A stretch of 6,214 nucleotides of DNA from the NCBI GenBank assembly GCA_015163825.1, contig JAAOIL010000156.1, positions 1 to 6,214 on the forward strand, written 5' to 3'. This document shows positions 1 through 5,678 of this stretch, piece by piece; position 1 is the stretch's first letter, and every line of letters begins with the position of its first letter. The notes under the pieces are model-generated. The model saw only the letters and a program-made list of their open reading frames with translations. It was not told where the DNA came from and made no database searches. Source of the DNA: Alphaproteobacteria bacterium (GTDB lineage: Bacteria > Pseudomonadota > Alphaproteobacteria > RS24). Made by a program: the position numbers and the translations under genes.

Positions 1-667
1 AGGGATAAGGCACTTGCGCCCCTAAGGCTTGGCGCACATTTTCTGGCGCCCCCGCCAATAATGGTGTATCAAAAATGCCCGGCAATATCGTATTGACCCG
101 AATACCCTCGCGCGATAAATCACGCGCTATCGGCAAGGTCATACCGATGACACCCGCCTTTGATGCCGCATAAGAAGCCTGCCCGATTTGCCCATCTTCA
201 CCCGCCACCGAAGCCGTATTAACAATAGCGCCTCTGTCGCCACAGCCAAGCGGGTCTAGCGTCATCATACCCGCCGCCGATTTAGCAATGCACCGAAAAG
301 TGCCAACCAGATTGATTTGGATAATAAGATTAAACGCCTCAAGCGGGAAATGTGAAATCGCCCCCGTTTCTTTATGGCGTGATGCCGTTTTTGCGGCATT
401 GCCTGTGCCGGCGCAGTTAATCAAAATACGCTCCTGCCCTAGCGCTTGGCGAATATGGGCGAAACCCGCATCAACTTGGGCTTCGTCTGTGACATTAACC
501 TCTGCAAAGGCCCCGCCTAGTTCTTTGGCAATGCTTTCGCCTTGCTCTTTATTGAGGTCAAAAATACCAATCTTGACACCCTGTGCCGCCAATGCCCGTG
601 CCGTTGCCGCCCCTAGCCCTGAGGCACCACCTGTGATAATCGCTGTTATGTTTGAATCTAATTTCAT
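1..667 (-). CDS. Short-chain dehydrogenase, 3-hydroxyacyl-CoA dehydrogenase type (C-terminus cut by window edge)
   Basis: This is an NAD(P)-dependent classical SDR oxidoreductase; 222 codons are visible from the ATG at 667. Residues 12-19 (TGGASGLG) form the dinucleotide-binding glycine motif. Asp37 at the end of the second strand favours NAD over NADP. NCAG is at 84-87. The catalytic tetrad can be read as Asn119, Ser153, Tyr166 and Lys170 (YAASK), with PG at 196-197. The stretch around Ser153 (ASVAGEDGQIGQASYAASK) resembles 3-hydroxyacyl-CoA dehydrogenase type 2 (HSD17B10-like) enzymes, which oxidise 3-hydroxyacyl-CoA in fatty-acid or isoleucine breakdown in the cytoplasm. Family members are about 250-260 residues, so roughly 30-35 C-terminal residues lie outside the window. 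The start is supported by a Shine-Dalgarno sequence 6 nt upstream. It follows the oxidoreductase gene on the same strand and is probably co-transcribed with it. The SDR assignment is secure; the exact substrate is inferred. Confidence 0.9.
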   Translation of the reverse strand, partial: MKLDSNITAIITGGASGLGAATARALAAQGVKIGIFDLNKEQGESIAKELGGAFAEVNVTDEAQVDAGFAHIRQALGQERILINCAGTGNAAKTASRHKETGAISHFPLEAFNLIIQINLVGTFRCIAKSAAGMMTLDPLGCGDRGAIVNTASVAGEDGQIGQASYAASKAGVIGMTLPIARDLSREGIRVNTILPGIFDTPLLAGAPENVRQALGAQVPYP

Positions 668-673
668 GAGTCT

Positions 674-681
674 TCTCCCTT
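674..681 (-). promoter_or_regulatory. Ribosome binding site of the SDR gene
   Basis: On the minus strand the sequence AAGGGAGA lies 6 nt before the ATG at 667. It is purine-rich and complementary to the 16S rRNA tail. It fixes the SDR start and shows that the gene has its own translation signal downstream of the repeat array. Confidence 0.7.
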
Positions 682-708
682 TGTTCAAGTCGTTAATTTG
701 TTGGTTAA

Positions 709-792
709 TCTACTCCCCGCTTTATTTCCCGCTTTATTTCCCGCTTTATTTCCCGCTTTATTTCCCGCTTTATTTCCCGCTTTATTTCCCAC
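709..792. repeat. 12-bp tandem repeat between two co-directional genes
   Basis: The plus-strand unit is TTTATTTCCCGC (sense direction of the flanking genes: GCGGGAAATAAA). Five copies are perfect (721-780). A sixth (781-792) has one G-to-A change, and a degenerate seventh (709-720) has three T-to-C changes. The array begins two bases after the oxidoreductase stop codon (794-796) and ends about 40 nt before the SDR start. The last codons and stop of the oxidoreductase (minus strand, 804-793) match the unit at 8 of 12 positions, so the array may have grown from the gene end. In the oxidoreductase frame each unit reads AGC GGG AAA TAA. The sense RNA is C-poor and should be little structured. Confidence 0.95.
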
Positions 793-793
793 T

Positions 794-1801
794 CTATTTA
801 GAGCGCACATTTAATATGACCTTACCCTTCACCTTGCGGTCGGACATATAACGCAATGCCGCCCCCGCCTCTGCCAGAGGATAACGAGCCGATATATGCG
901 GCGCGATTTTACCCGCCTTATATAGCGCCATTAAATCTGCCAGATTCTGTTCATTGGCTTTTGGGTCACGCGCTACAAATGCCCCCCAGAATACCCCAAC
1001 AATCTGACACGATTTCAATAAAGTTAGATTGAGGGGAATTTTAGGTATGTCGCCCGCCGCAAAGCCGATAACCAAATAACGCCCTTCCCAATTGATAGCG
1101 CGCAACGCTGGCTCAGCATAGGTGCCACCGACCGGATCATATATGACATCAGCACCCGCCCCATCGGTGAGGTCTTTAATCTGTGCAGAAAAAGCCCGTT
1201 GCGCATCTTTGTCCATAGCATCTGCTGGATAAAGCAAAGTCGCATCGGCGCCGTGTTCTTTACATAATGCTAGTTTTTCTGCTGTAGACGCCGCCGCGAT
1301 AACATACGCCCCCGCCGCCTTGCCAAGTTCAACAGCCGCCAGCCCAACACCACCAGCCGCCCCCATCACTAATAATTTCTCACCAGCTTTTAAGACCGCC
1401 CTATCTTTCAAGCCATAATATGAAGTGCCATAGGTTAAAACCAATGCCGATGCCGTTTCCATATCCATAGCGTCGGGAATGGGAATACAACTCGTGGCAG
1501 GGATTGCCAGTTCTTCAACAAAGCCGCCATTACCACACGAACCAATAACCCTATCGCCCACTTTTAAGGTGCTGACACCTTCGCCGACTTCTTGGACGAC
1601 ACCCGCAACCTCGCCGCCCGGTGAGAAGGGCAAAGGCGGTTTGAACTGATATTTGTTCTCAATAATCAAAACATCGGGGAAATTAACCGCCGCCGCATGC
1701 ACCGCTAAAACCACTTGCCCCGCTTCGGCGCTGGGTGATGGCACATCCTCTACCACTAATGATTCTGGTGGTCCGTAGTCTTTACATAAAACGGCTTTCA
1801 T
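794..1801 (-). CDS. NADPH:quinone oxidoreductase-like medium-chain dehydrogenase (zinc-free MDR)
   Basis: This is a 335-residue MDR-superfamily enzyme of the quinone oxidoreductase/enoyl reductase type, expected to use NADPH to reduce quinones or activated C=C or carbonyl substrates in the cytoplasm. The N-terminal GroES-like domain carries AAVNFPDVL (37-45) and GGEVAGVVQEVGEGV (62-76). The Rossmann domain carries GAAGGVG (148-154), the family's AxxGxxG-type cofactor motif. YDPVGG (221-226) and a C-terminal KVKGKVIL (323-330) are also typical. The cysteines and histidines that bind catalytic or structural zinc in alcohol dehydrogenases are absent. Length is normal for the family (about 325-340). 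The start is set by a strong Shine-Dalgarno sequence 7 nt upstream. The acyl-CoA-type SDR downstream suggests a shared catabolic role, which is inference. The true substrate cannot be read from sequence. Confidence 0.9.
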   Translation of the reverse strand: MKAVLCKDYGPPESLVVEDVPSPSAEAGQVVLAVHAAAVNFPDVLIIENKYQFKPPLPFSPGGEVAGVVQEVGEGVSTLKVGDRVIGSCGNGGFVEELAIPATSCIPIPDAMDMETASALVLTYGTSYYGLKDRAVLKAGEKLLVMGAAGGVGLAAVELGKAAGAYVIAAASTAEKLALCKEHGADATLLYPADAMDKDAQRAFSAQIKDLTDGAGADVIYDPVGGTYAEPALRAINWEGRYLVIGFAAGDIPKIPLNLTLLKSCQIVGVFWGAFVARDPKANEQNLADLMALYKAGKIAPHISARYPLAEAGAALRYMSDRKVKGKVILNVRSK

Positions 1802-1808
1802 AATGTCG

Positions 1809-1817
1809 TCCTCCCTT
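1809..1817 (-). promoter_or_regulatory. Strong ribosome binding site of the MDR oxidoreductase
   Basis: On the minus strand AAGGGAGGA lies 7 nt before the ATG at 1801. It is a near-ideal Shine-Dalgarno sequence and confirms the start codon. Confidence 0.8.
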
Positions 1818-1856
1818 TATATCGCGTGCTTTGCTTATTGCCTAATCTCGTGCTAG

Positions 1857-1884
1857 AGAATAGCATATAATGGCGATGTTTCAA
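1857..1884 (-). promoter_or_regulatory. Candidate promoter for the minus-strand oxidoreductase/SDR unit
   Basis: On the minus strand a TTGAAA -35-like hexamer (1884-1879) is separated by 16 nt from TATTCT (1862-1857), a four-of-six match to the -10 consensus. Transcription would start near 1850 and leave about 49 nt of leader before the ATG at 1801. It lies in the 84-bp divergent gap and overlaps the proposed plus-strand promoter, so the two could compete. Identified by hexamer matching only. Confidence 0.35.
1866..1871 (+). promoter_or_regulatory. Candidate -10 box (TATAAT) for the TrmH-family gene
   Basis: A perfect TATAAT lies 14 nt before the ATG at 1886. A start about 7 nt after it would fall near 1878 and give a leader of only about 8 nt. 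No good -35 hexamer sits 16-18 nt upstream; the nearest, TTGCCT at 1838, is too far. An inverted repeat TGCTA/TAGCA (1851-1865) lies directly upstream. A perfect hexamer can occur by chance in such AT-rich sequence. Confidence 0.35.
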
Positions 1885-1885
1885 T

Positions 1886-2374
1886 ATGGATAATAGGCCC
1901 GACCAAAAACGCGGCTATTTCGGCATTGGTATTGAAAATGCCAGTAAGCCGATGAATATGGGTAATCTGGTGCGCTCGGCTCACGCTTTTGGAGCACATT
2001 TCGTCTTCACCATCAATGCCCGCCAAGCCGTGACCCGCACCCATGCCGATACCTCCAAAACCGAAAAATCTCTGCCATGGTATGAATGGCAAGACACAAA
2101 CGATATGGCATTGCCCCAGAATTGCCAACTCGTCGGGGTGGAACTATTAGAGGAAGCCATTGATCTACCCCATTTTGCCCACCCGCGTTGTGCGGCCTAT
2201 GTGCTGGGCCCCGAACGCGGCAGCCTATCACCGGCACTGGTGGCACGATGCCAACACATTATCCGTATTCCGACACGATTTTGTATCAATGTGCAAATCG
2301 CCGGCGCGGTCGTTATGTATGACCGCCTGCTCTATCAAAGCAATAAAGCGCGTGCCTTGCACCATATATCTTAA
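1886..2374 (+). CDS. TrmH/SpoU-family RNA methyltransferase
   Basis: This 162-residue protein belongs to the SPOUT class, whose trefoil-knot fold uses S-adenosylmethionine, usually for 2'-O-ribose methylation of tRNA or rRNA. The three family motifs are present: motif 1 with Asn24 and Arg30 (NMGNLVRSAHAFGA), motif 2 VLGPERGSLS (106-115), and motif 3 IPTRFCINVQIAGAVVMYDR (128-147). The protein is almost only the catalytic domain, without the N-terminal substrate-binding domain of RlmB-like members. It matches a short alphaproteobacterial form I recognise by its RFCINV variant of motif 3. The target nucleotide is not deducible. The ATG at 1886 is the first in frame after an in-frame TAA at 1868. 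No Shine-Dalgarno sequence precedes it, so initiation is weak or near-leaderless. It diverges from the oxidoreductase gene. Confidence 0.88.
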   Translation: MDNRPDQKRGYFGIGIENASKPMNMGNLVRSAHAFGAHFVFTINARQAVTRTHADTSKTEKSLPWYEWQDTNDMALPQNCQLVGVELLEEAIDLPHFAHPRCAAYVLGPERGSLSPALVARCQHIIRIPTRFCINVQIAGAVVMYDRLLYQSNKARALHHIS

Positions 2375-2384
2375 TTTTTATAAT
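2357..2384 (+). promoter_or_regulatory. Candidate promoter upstream of the IalB-like gene
   Basis: TTGCAC (2357-2362) is followed after 16 nt by a perfect TATAAT (2379-2384). The -35 half overlaps the end of the TrmH-family gene and the -10 lies just after its TAA stop. A start near 2391 would give about 47 nt of leader before the ATG at 2438. This would allow the IalB-like gene and rlmN to be transcribed apart from the methyltransferase. The -35 match is weak (TTG plus little else). Confidence 0.4.
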
Positions 2385-2411
2385 AGCGGCTTTTAATCTC
2401 TATGTGCATTT

Positions 2412-2430
2412 TTATACAAATCCTGTATAA
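2412..2430 (+). other. Inverted repeat just before the IalB-like start codon
   Basis: TTATAC (2412-2417) and GTATAA (2425-2430) are perfect reverse complements around a 7-nt spacer. In RNA, G-U and A-U pairs could extend the stem to 2409-2433, taking in AAGAG (2429-2433), the only Shine-Dalgarno-like sequence before the ATG at 2438. It could be an operator or an mRNA hairpin that limits ribosome access. The function is inferred. Confidence 0.4.
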
Positions 2431-2437
2431 GAGAAAA

Positions 2438-2983
2438 ATGCGCTTATTCATTTTTACATTTACTTTTGCCCTTATCTTTGCAGGGATGGCTTCTATATCC
2501 GCGCCTGTGCTAGCGGGTGATTTGCAGCCTGTGGCGAAATATAAAGCATGGCGGCTTTTTGTGGCAGGCGAGGGCGGCGATAAAATCTGCACCATAATTG
2601 CTGAACCCGCCGCCTCCACCCCCAAATCTGTGCGCCGTGGTGATGTTTTTATCAGCGTTAATCATCGCCCCGCCCAACAGACTTTTTATGAAGTCGCCGT
2701 GCAAGTCGGCTATCCCTTCTCTGCCATATCAGAACCTTTTGCGACCATAGACTCTAATGTGTTTAAGTTTTTTTCAGGCGTGCAAGCCCATAATGATGCC
2801 GATGAATCGGCTTGGCTCTATCATTTAGAAGATGCCCCTAAAATGATAAAGGCGATGCGCGCCGGCTCTGCCCTTATTTTTAAGGGCACATCAGCGCGAG
2901 GCACCTTGGTAGAGGATAATTATTCCTTATTTGGATTCACCGCCGCCCTTGCCGCCCTTGATATGGCATGTGCGCAATTATAA
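2438..2983 (+). CDS. Exported IalB-family (invasion-associated locus B) protein
   Basis: From the ATG at 2438 the product is 181 residues. Residues 1-26 form a signal peptide: MR, a hydrophobic stretch rich in Phe, then cleavage after VLA26. The mature part fits the IalB family: a Trp near the start (W38), Cys51, an RG pair (67-68), GYPF (91-94), an FKFF segment (109-112), an AW pair (125-126), KGTSARGT (149-156), YSLFGFTAAL (162-171) and a near-terminal Cys178. Cys51 and Cys178 could form a disulphide in the periplasm. The family is widespread in alphaproteobacteria, including free-living ones, and its biochemical role is unclear despite the name. An upstream in-frame ATG at 2402 would add 12 residues before the signal peptide and lacks a ribosome binding site, so 2438 is preferred. 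rlmN follows after 12 nt. Confidence 0.8.
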   Translation: MRLFIFTFTFALIFAGMASISAPVLAGDLQPVAKYKAWRLFVAGEGGDKICTIIAEPAASTPKSVRRGDVFISVNHRPAQQTFYEVAVQVGYPFSAISEPFATIDSNVFKFFSGVQAHNDADESAWLYHLEDAPKMIKAMRAGSALIFKGTSARGTLVEDNYSLFGFTAALAALDMACAQL

Positions 2984-2995
2984 CGTGTCAATTTC

Positions 2996-4147
2996 ATGGA
3001 TATTAAACCCAACCTTATCGGCATAACCGCCCCTGAATTAGCGCAAAGCTTGGCGGATATGGGTGTTCCCGCCGCACAAGTGAAGATGCGCCGCCGCCAA
3101 ATATGGAGCTGGCTCTATGCGCATGGCGTGGAAGACATTGAAGCGATGCACACAATCAATAAGGATTTACGCGCCACCCTCGCCGACCATTATCGCCTAG
3201 AGCCGCTTAAAGTAGCCGAAGAGCAAATGTCAGATGATGGCACGATAAAATGGCTGTTCCAACTTGATGATGGCTTTCGGGTTGAGACGGTCTATATCCC
3301 CGAACCATCGCGTGGCACTTTATGTATATCGGCACAAGTGGGTTGCACTTTGAATTGTCGCTTTTGTCATACCGGCACACAAAAACTGGTGCGTAATCTA
3401 ACAACGGCAGAGATTGTCGCCCAAGTGGTCACCGCCCGCCATATTCTAAAAGATTGGAGCCGCCATAATATAGAGGGGGCAAGCGCAGGCGCCAACATCA
3501 ATCGCCATATCAGCAATGTCGTATGTATGGGTATGGGCGAGCCACTCTACAATGCCGAGAATATGGCAAAGGGCTTAAACATTATCAGCGATGGTGATGG
3601 CTTGGCATTATCGCGCCGCCGCATTACCCTATCAACGGCAGGGGTCGTGCCAGAAATAAAACCTATGGGTGAAAAAACAGGGGTGATGCTTGCCATATCA
3701 CTACACGCCGTCAATGATGACCTGCGCAATGAACTGGTGCCAATCAATAAAAAATATCCCCTCGCTGAACTGCTGGCAGCATGTAAGCAATGGCCTAACC
3801 TATCTAATGCCAAACGCATTACCTTTGAATATGTTATGCTGGACGGCATCAATGATAGCGATGCCGAGGCACGGCAATTGGTGCGTTTGCTCGCCTCTAT
3901 TCCCGCTAAAATCAATTTGATTCCGTTTAATCCTTGGGCGGGTAGCCCCTATGAATGCGCGCCCCCCGAACGGGTTAAGGCGTTTGCCGATATTGTCAAT
4001 AAAGCCGGCTATGCCAGCCCTGTGCGCCGCCCGCGTGGGCGTGATATTATGGCAGCCTGTGGGCAATTGCGCACGGCTGATGTCAAAAAATCTGCTGCCG
4101 AGAAAAGGCGCGAAGCAACTCCAGCTCCAGCGGGAGCGAGAGCGTAG
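2996..4147 (+). CDS. rlmN: Dual-specificity RNA methyltransferase RlmN (23S rRNA A2503 / tRNA A37 C2-methyltransferase)
   Basis: RlmN is a radical-SAM enzyme that methylates C2 of A2503 in 23S rRNA and, in characterised members, A37 of some tRNAs. The [4Fe-4S] cysteines are C117, C121 and C124 (CTLNCRFC). C110 and C355 correspond to the two catalytic cysteines of E. coli RlmN (C118 and C355); C355 lies in RGRDIMAACGQL. GMGEPL (179-184) binds SAM and SLHA is at 235-238. At 383 residues the length is standard. No clear Shine-Dalgarno sequence precedes the ATG. The IalB-like stop (TAA, 2981-2983) lies in the same frame four codons upstream, so translational coupling is likely. The C-terminus after about residue 372 (EATPAPAGARA) is low-complexity and is encoded by the lead-in of the downstream tandem array, which also supplies the TAG stop. 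Confidence 0.96.
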   Translation: MDIKPNLIGITAPELAQSLADMGVPAAQVKMRRRQIWSWLYAHGVEDIEAMHTINKDLRATLADHYRLEPLKVAEEQMSDDGTIKWLFQLDDGFRVETVYIPEPSRGTLCISAQVGCTLNCRFCHTGTQKLVRNLTTAEIVAQVVTARHILKDWSRHNIEGASAGANINRHISNVVCMGMGEPLYNAENMAKGLNIISDGDGLALSRRRITLSTAGVVPEIKPMGEKTGVMLAISLHAVNDDLRNELVPINKKYPLAELLAACKQWPNLSNAKRITFEYVMLDGINDSDAEARQLVRLLASIPAKINLIPFNPWAGSPYECAPPERVKAFADIVNKAGYASPVRRPRGRDIMAACGQLRTADVKKSAAEKRREATPAPAGARA

Positions 4148-4367
4148 CGAGAGCGTAGCGAGAGCGCATAAAAGAGGGAGCGTAGCGGGAGCGCATAAAA
4201 GAGGGCGCGTAGCGGGAGCGCATAAAAGAGGGCGCGTAGCGAGAGCGCATAAAAGAGGGAGCGTAGCGGGAGCGCATAAAAGCGGGAGCGTAGCGGGAGC
4301 GCATAAAAGAGGGCGCGTAGCGGGAGCGCATAAAAGAGGGAGCGTAGCGGGAGCGCAAGAAAGAGCG
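4129..4367. repeat. 27-bp tandem repeat (about 8 units) between rlmN and argG
   Basis: The unit is AGCGTAGCGRGAGCG followed by CATAAAAGAGGG (27 bp). Copies start at 4152, 4179, 4206, 4233, 4260, 4287 and 4314, and a degenerate eighth starts at 4341. Before them are 11-bp subunits AGCGTAGCGAG (4141-4151, reused at 4152-4162) and a related 12-mer (4129-4140). Variation is confined almost entirely to unit position 1 (A or C), position 10 (A or G) and one A-to-C at position 24 of the fifth copy. The array overlaps the last codons and stop of rlmN and ends about 43 nt before argG. There are no unique spacers, so it is not CRISPR. The sense strand is purine-rich and C occurs almost only within GCG contexts, so the RNA should be weakly structured. 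In the rlmN frame each full unit contains AGC GGG (or GAG) AGC GCA TAA. Confidence 0.95.
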
Positions 4368-4410
4368 TATAAGGCTTGAATAAACCCTGCTCTATGGTTA
4401 TTAAAGAGAT

Positions 4411-5661
4411 ATGAGCAATATAAACAATAAAAGCACCATCAATAAAGTTGTGCTCGCCTATTCGGGGGGGCTGGATACCTCTGTCATTTTGAAATGGTTG
4501 CAGGATGTTTATGATTGTGAAGTGATTACCTTCACGGCTGATTTAGGGCAGTTTGATGATAGTGTAGAAGGGGCGGCAGAACTAGCAGAGACCCGCGCCA
4601 AAGCCGAACGGCTGGGCATTAAACATATTTATGTTGAAGATTTGCGCGAAGAATTTGTCCGTGATTATGTCTTCCCGATGTTTCGGGCGAATACCCTATA
4701 TGAGGGGGTGTATTTGCTGGGCACAGCAATCGCCCGCCCTTTGATTGCCAAACGCCAGATTGAAATCGCCCAAGAGTGGGGGGCGCAAGCCGTCTGCCAT
4801 GGCGCAACGGGGAAGGGTAATGATCAAATCCGTTTTGAACTGGGCTATTATGCCCTCGCCCCTGATATAAAAGTCATCGCCCCGTGGCGCGAATGGGATT
4901 TGGATTCGAGAGCAAAACTGATTGCCTATGCCGAGCAAAATCAAATCGCTGTGCCAAAAGATAAACGCGGCGAATCTCCCTTCTCTGTTGATGCCAATCT
5001 ATTGCATATATCTTGCGAAGGCAAAGTGCTGGAAGACCCCGCCACCCCTGCCCCCGATTATATCTATCAACGCAGTTGCGCCCCCGAAGACGCCCCCGAT
5101 AAAGCAACATTGGTGCATATCGGGTTTGAAAAAGGCGATGCCATAAGCATTGATGGCAAGACCTTAAGCCCTGCCGCCTTGCTGACCGCGTTGAATCAAT
5201 TGGGGGGTGCCAATGGTATAGGGCGGCTGGATCTGGTTGAGAATCGCTTTGTCGGTATGAAATCACGCGGTGTTTATGAAACCCCCGGCGGCACAATCTT
5301 GCTTGCCGCGCATCGTGCTATGGAAAGCCTAACCCTTGATAGCGGTGCAGCCCACCTGAAAGATGACCTTATGCCACGTTATGCGGCACTCATCTATAAT
5401 GGGTTCTGGTTCTCCCCCGAACGCCAAATGCTACAAGCCTTGATTGATGAAAGCCAAGCCCACGTCAGGGGGGAAGTGGTGGTCAAACTCTATAAGGGTG
5501 GCGTCAGTATTGTTGGGCGCACATCATCGCAGTCGCTCTATTCTGCCGCCCATGTAACCTTTGAAGAAGATAGCGTCTATGACCAACACGATGCCGAAGG
5601 CTTTATCAAACTGAACGCCTTGCGGTTGAAACTGCTTGCTTCTCGTAACAAGGGCACGTAA
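4411..5661 (+). CDS. argG: Argininosuccinate synthase
   Basis: ArgG joins citrulline and aspartate with ATP to give argininosuccinate, the penultimate step of arginine synthesis in the cytoplasm. The 416-residue product has the N-type ATP pyrophosphatase loop AYSGGLDTSVILKWL (16-30), HGATGKGNDQIRFE (130-143), PWREWDLDSR (158-167), SPFSVDANLLHIS (189-201), and GIGRLDLVENRFVGMKSRGVYETPGG (split as 269-281 and 282-294). Length is slightly above the usual 400-410, mainly through a short polar N-terminus (MSNINNKSTINK). AAAGAG (4403-4408) close before the ATG is a modest ribosome binding site. No convincing promoter lies in the 43 nt before the start, so transcription probably passes through the upstream repeat from rlmN, or begins inside it. 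The gene ends in tandem stops TAA TAG (5659-5664). Confidence 0.97.
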   Translation: MSNINNKSTINKVVLAYSGGLDTSVILKWLQDVYDCEVITFTADLGQFDDSVEGAAELAETRAKAERLGIKHIYVEDLREEFVRDYVFPMFRANTLYEGVYLLGTAIARPLIAKRQIEIAQEWGAQAVCHGATGKGNDQIRFELGYYALAPDIKVIAPWREWDLDSRAKLIAYAEQNQIAVPKDKRGESPFSVDANLLHISCEGKVLEDPATPAPDYIYQRSCAPEDAPDKATLVHIGFEKGDAISIDGKTLSPAALLTALNQLGGANGIGRLDLVENRFVGMKSRGVYETPGGTILLAAHRAMESLTLDSGAAHLKDDLMPRYAALIYNGFWFSPERQMLQALIDESQAHVRGEVVVKLYKGGVSIVGRTSSQSLYSAAHVTFEEDSVYDQHDAEGFIKLNALRLKLLASRNKGT

Positions 5662-5678
5662 TAGGGACAAGCAATAAA

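Noticed and set aside
288..851. Plus-strand open frame ending in a (PLYF)n repeat
   Set aside because: It lies antisense to the SDR gene, the 12-bp array and the end of the oxidoreductase gene. The PLYF repeat is only the tandem DNA read in one frame, and no ribosome binding site or family motif supports it.
2402..2437. Upstream ATG at 2402 as start of the IalB-like gene
   Set aside because: It has no ribosome binding site and would put 12 residues (MCIFIQILYKRK) before a well-formed signal peptide; the inverted repeat at 2412-2430 also reads better as untranslated leader.
4129..4367. CRISPR array
   Set aside because: The units are directly contiguous with no unique spacers and no cas genes are nearby.
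4129..4367. G-quadruplex-forming repeat
   Set aside because: GGG tracts recur, but the intervals of 8 and 13 nt (9 nt in the 12-bp array) exceed the usual loop limit of about 7 nt, so stable quadruplexes are unlikely.
3951..4379. Plus-strand open frame containing (AHKRGSVAG)n
   Set aside because: It overlaps rlmN in the +1 frame and continues through the array. It has no Shine-Dalgarno sequence, and every varying unit position changes the amino acid, which does not look like a conserved protein.
4376..4404. Promoter TTGAAT-N17-TATTAA before argG
   Set aside because: Both hexamers match only 4 of 6 positions and the start would fall on the argG ATG itself, bypassing the AAAGAG ribosome binding site.
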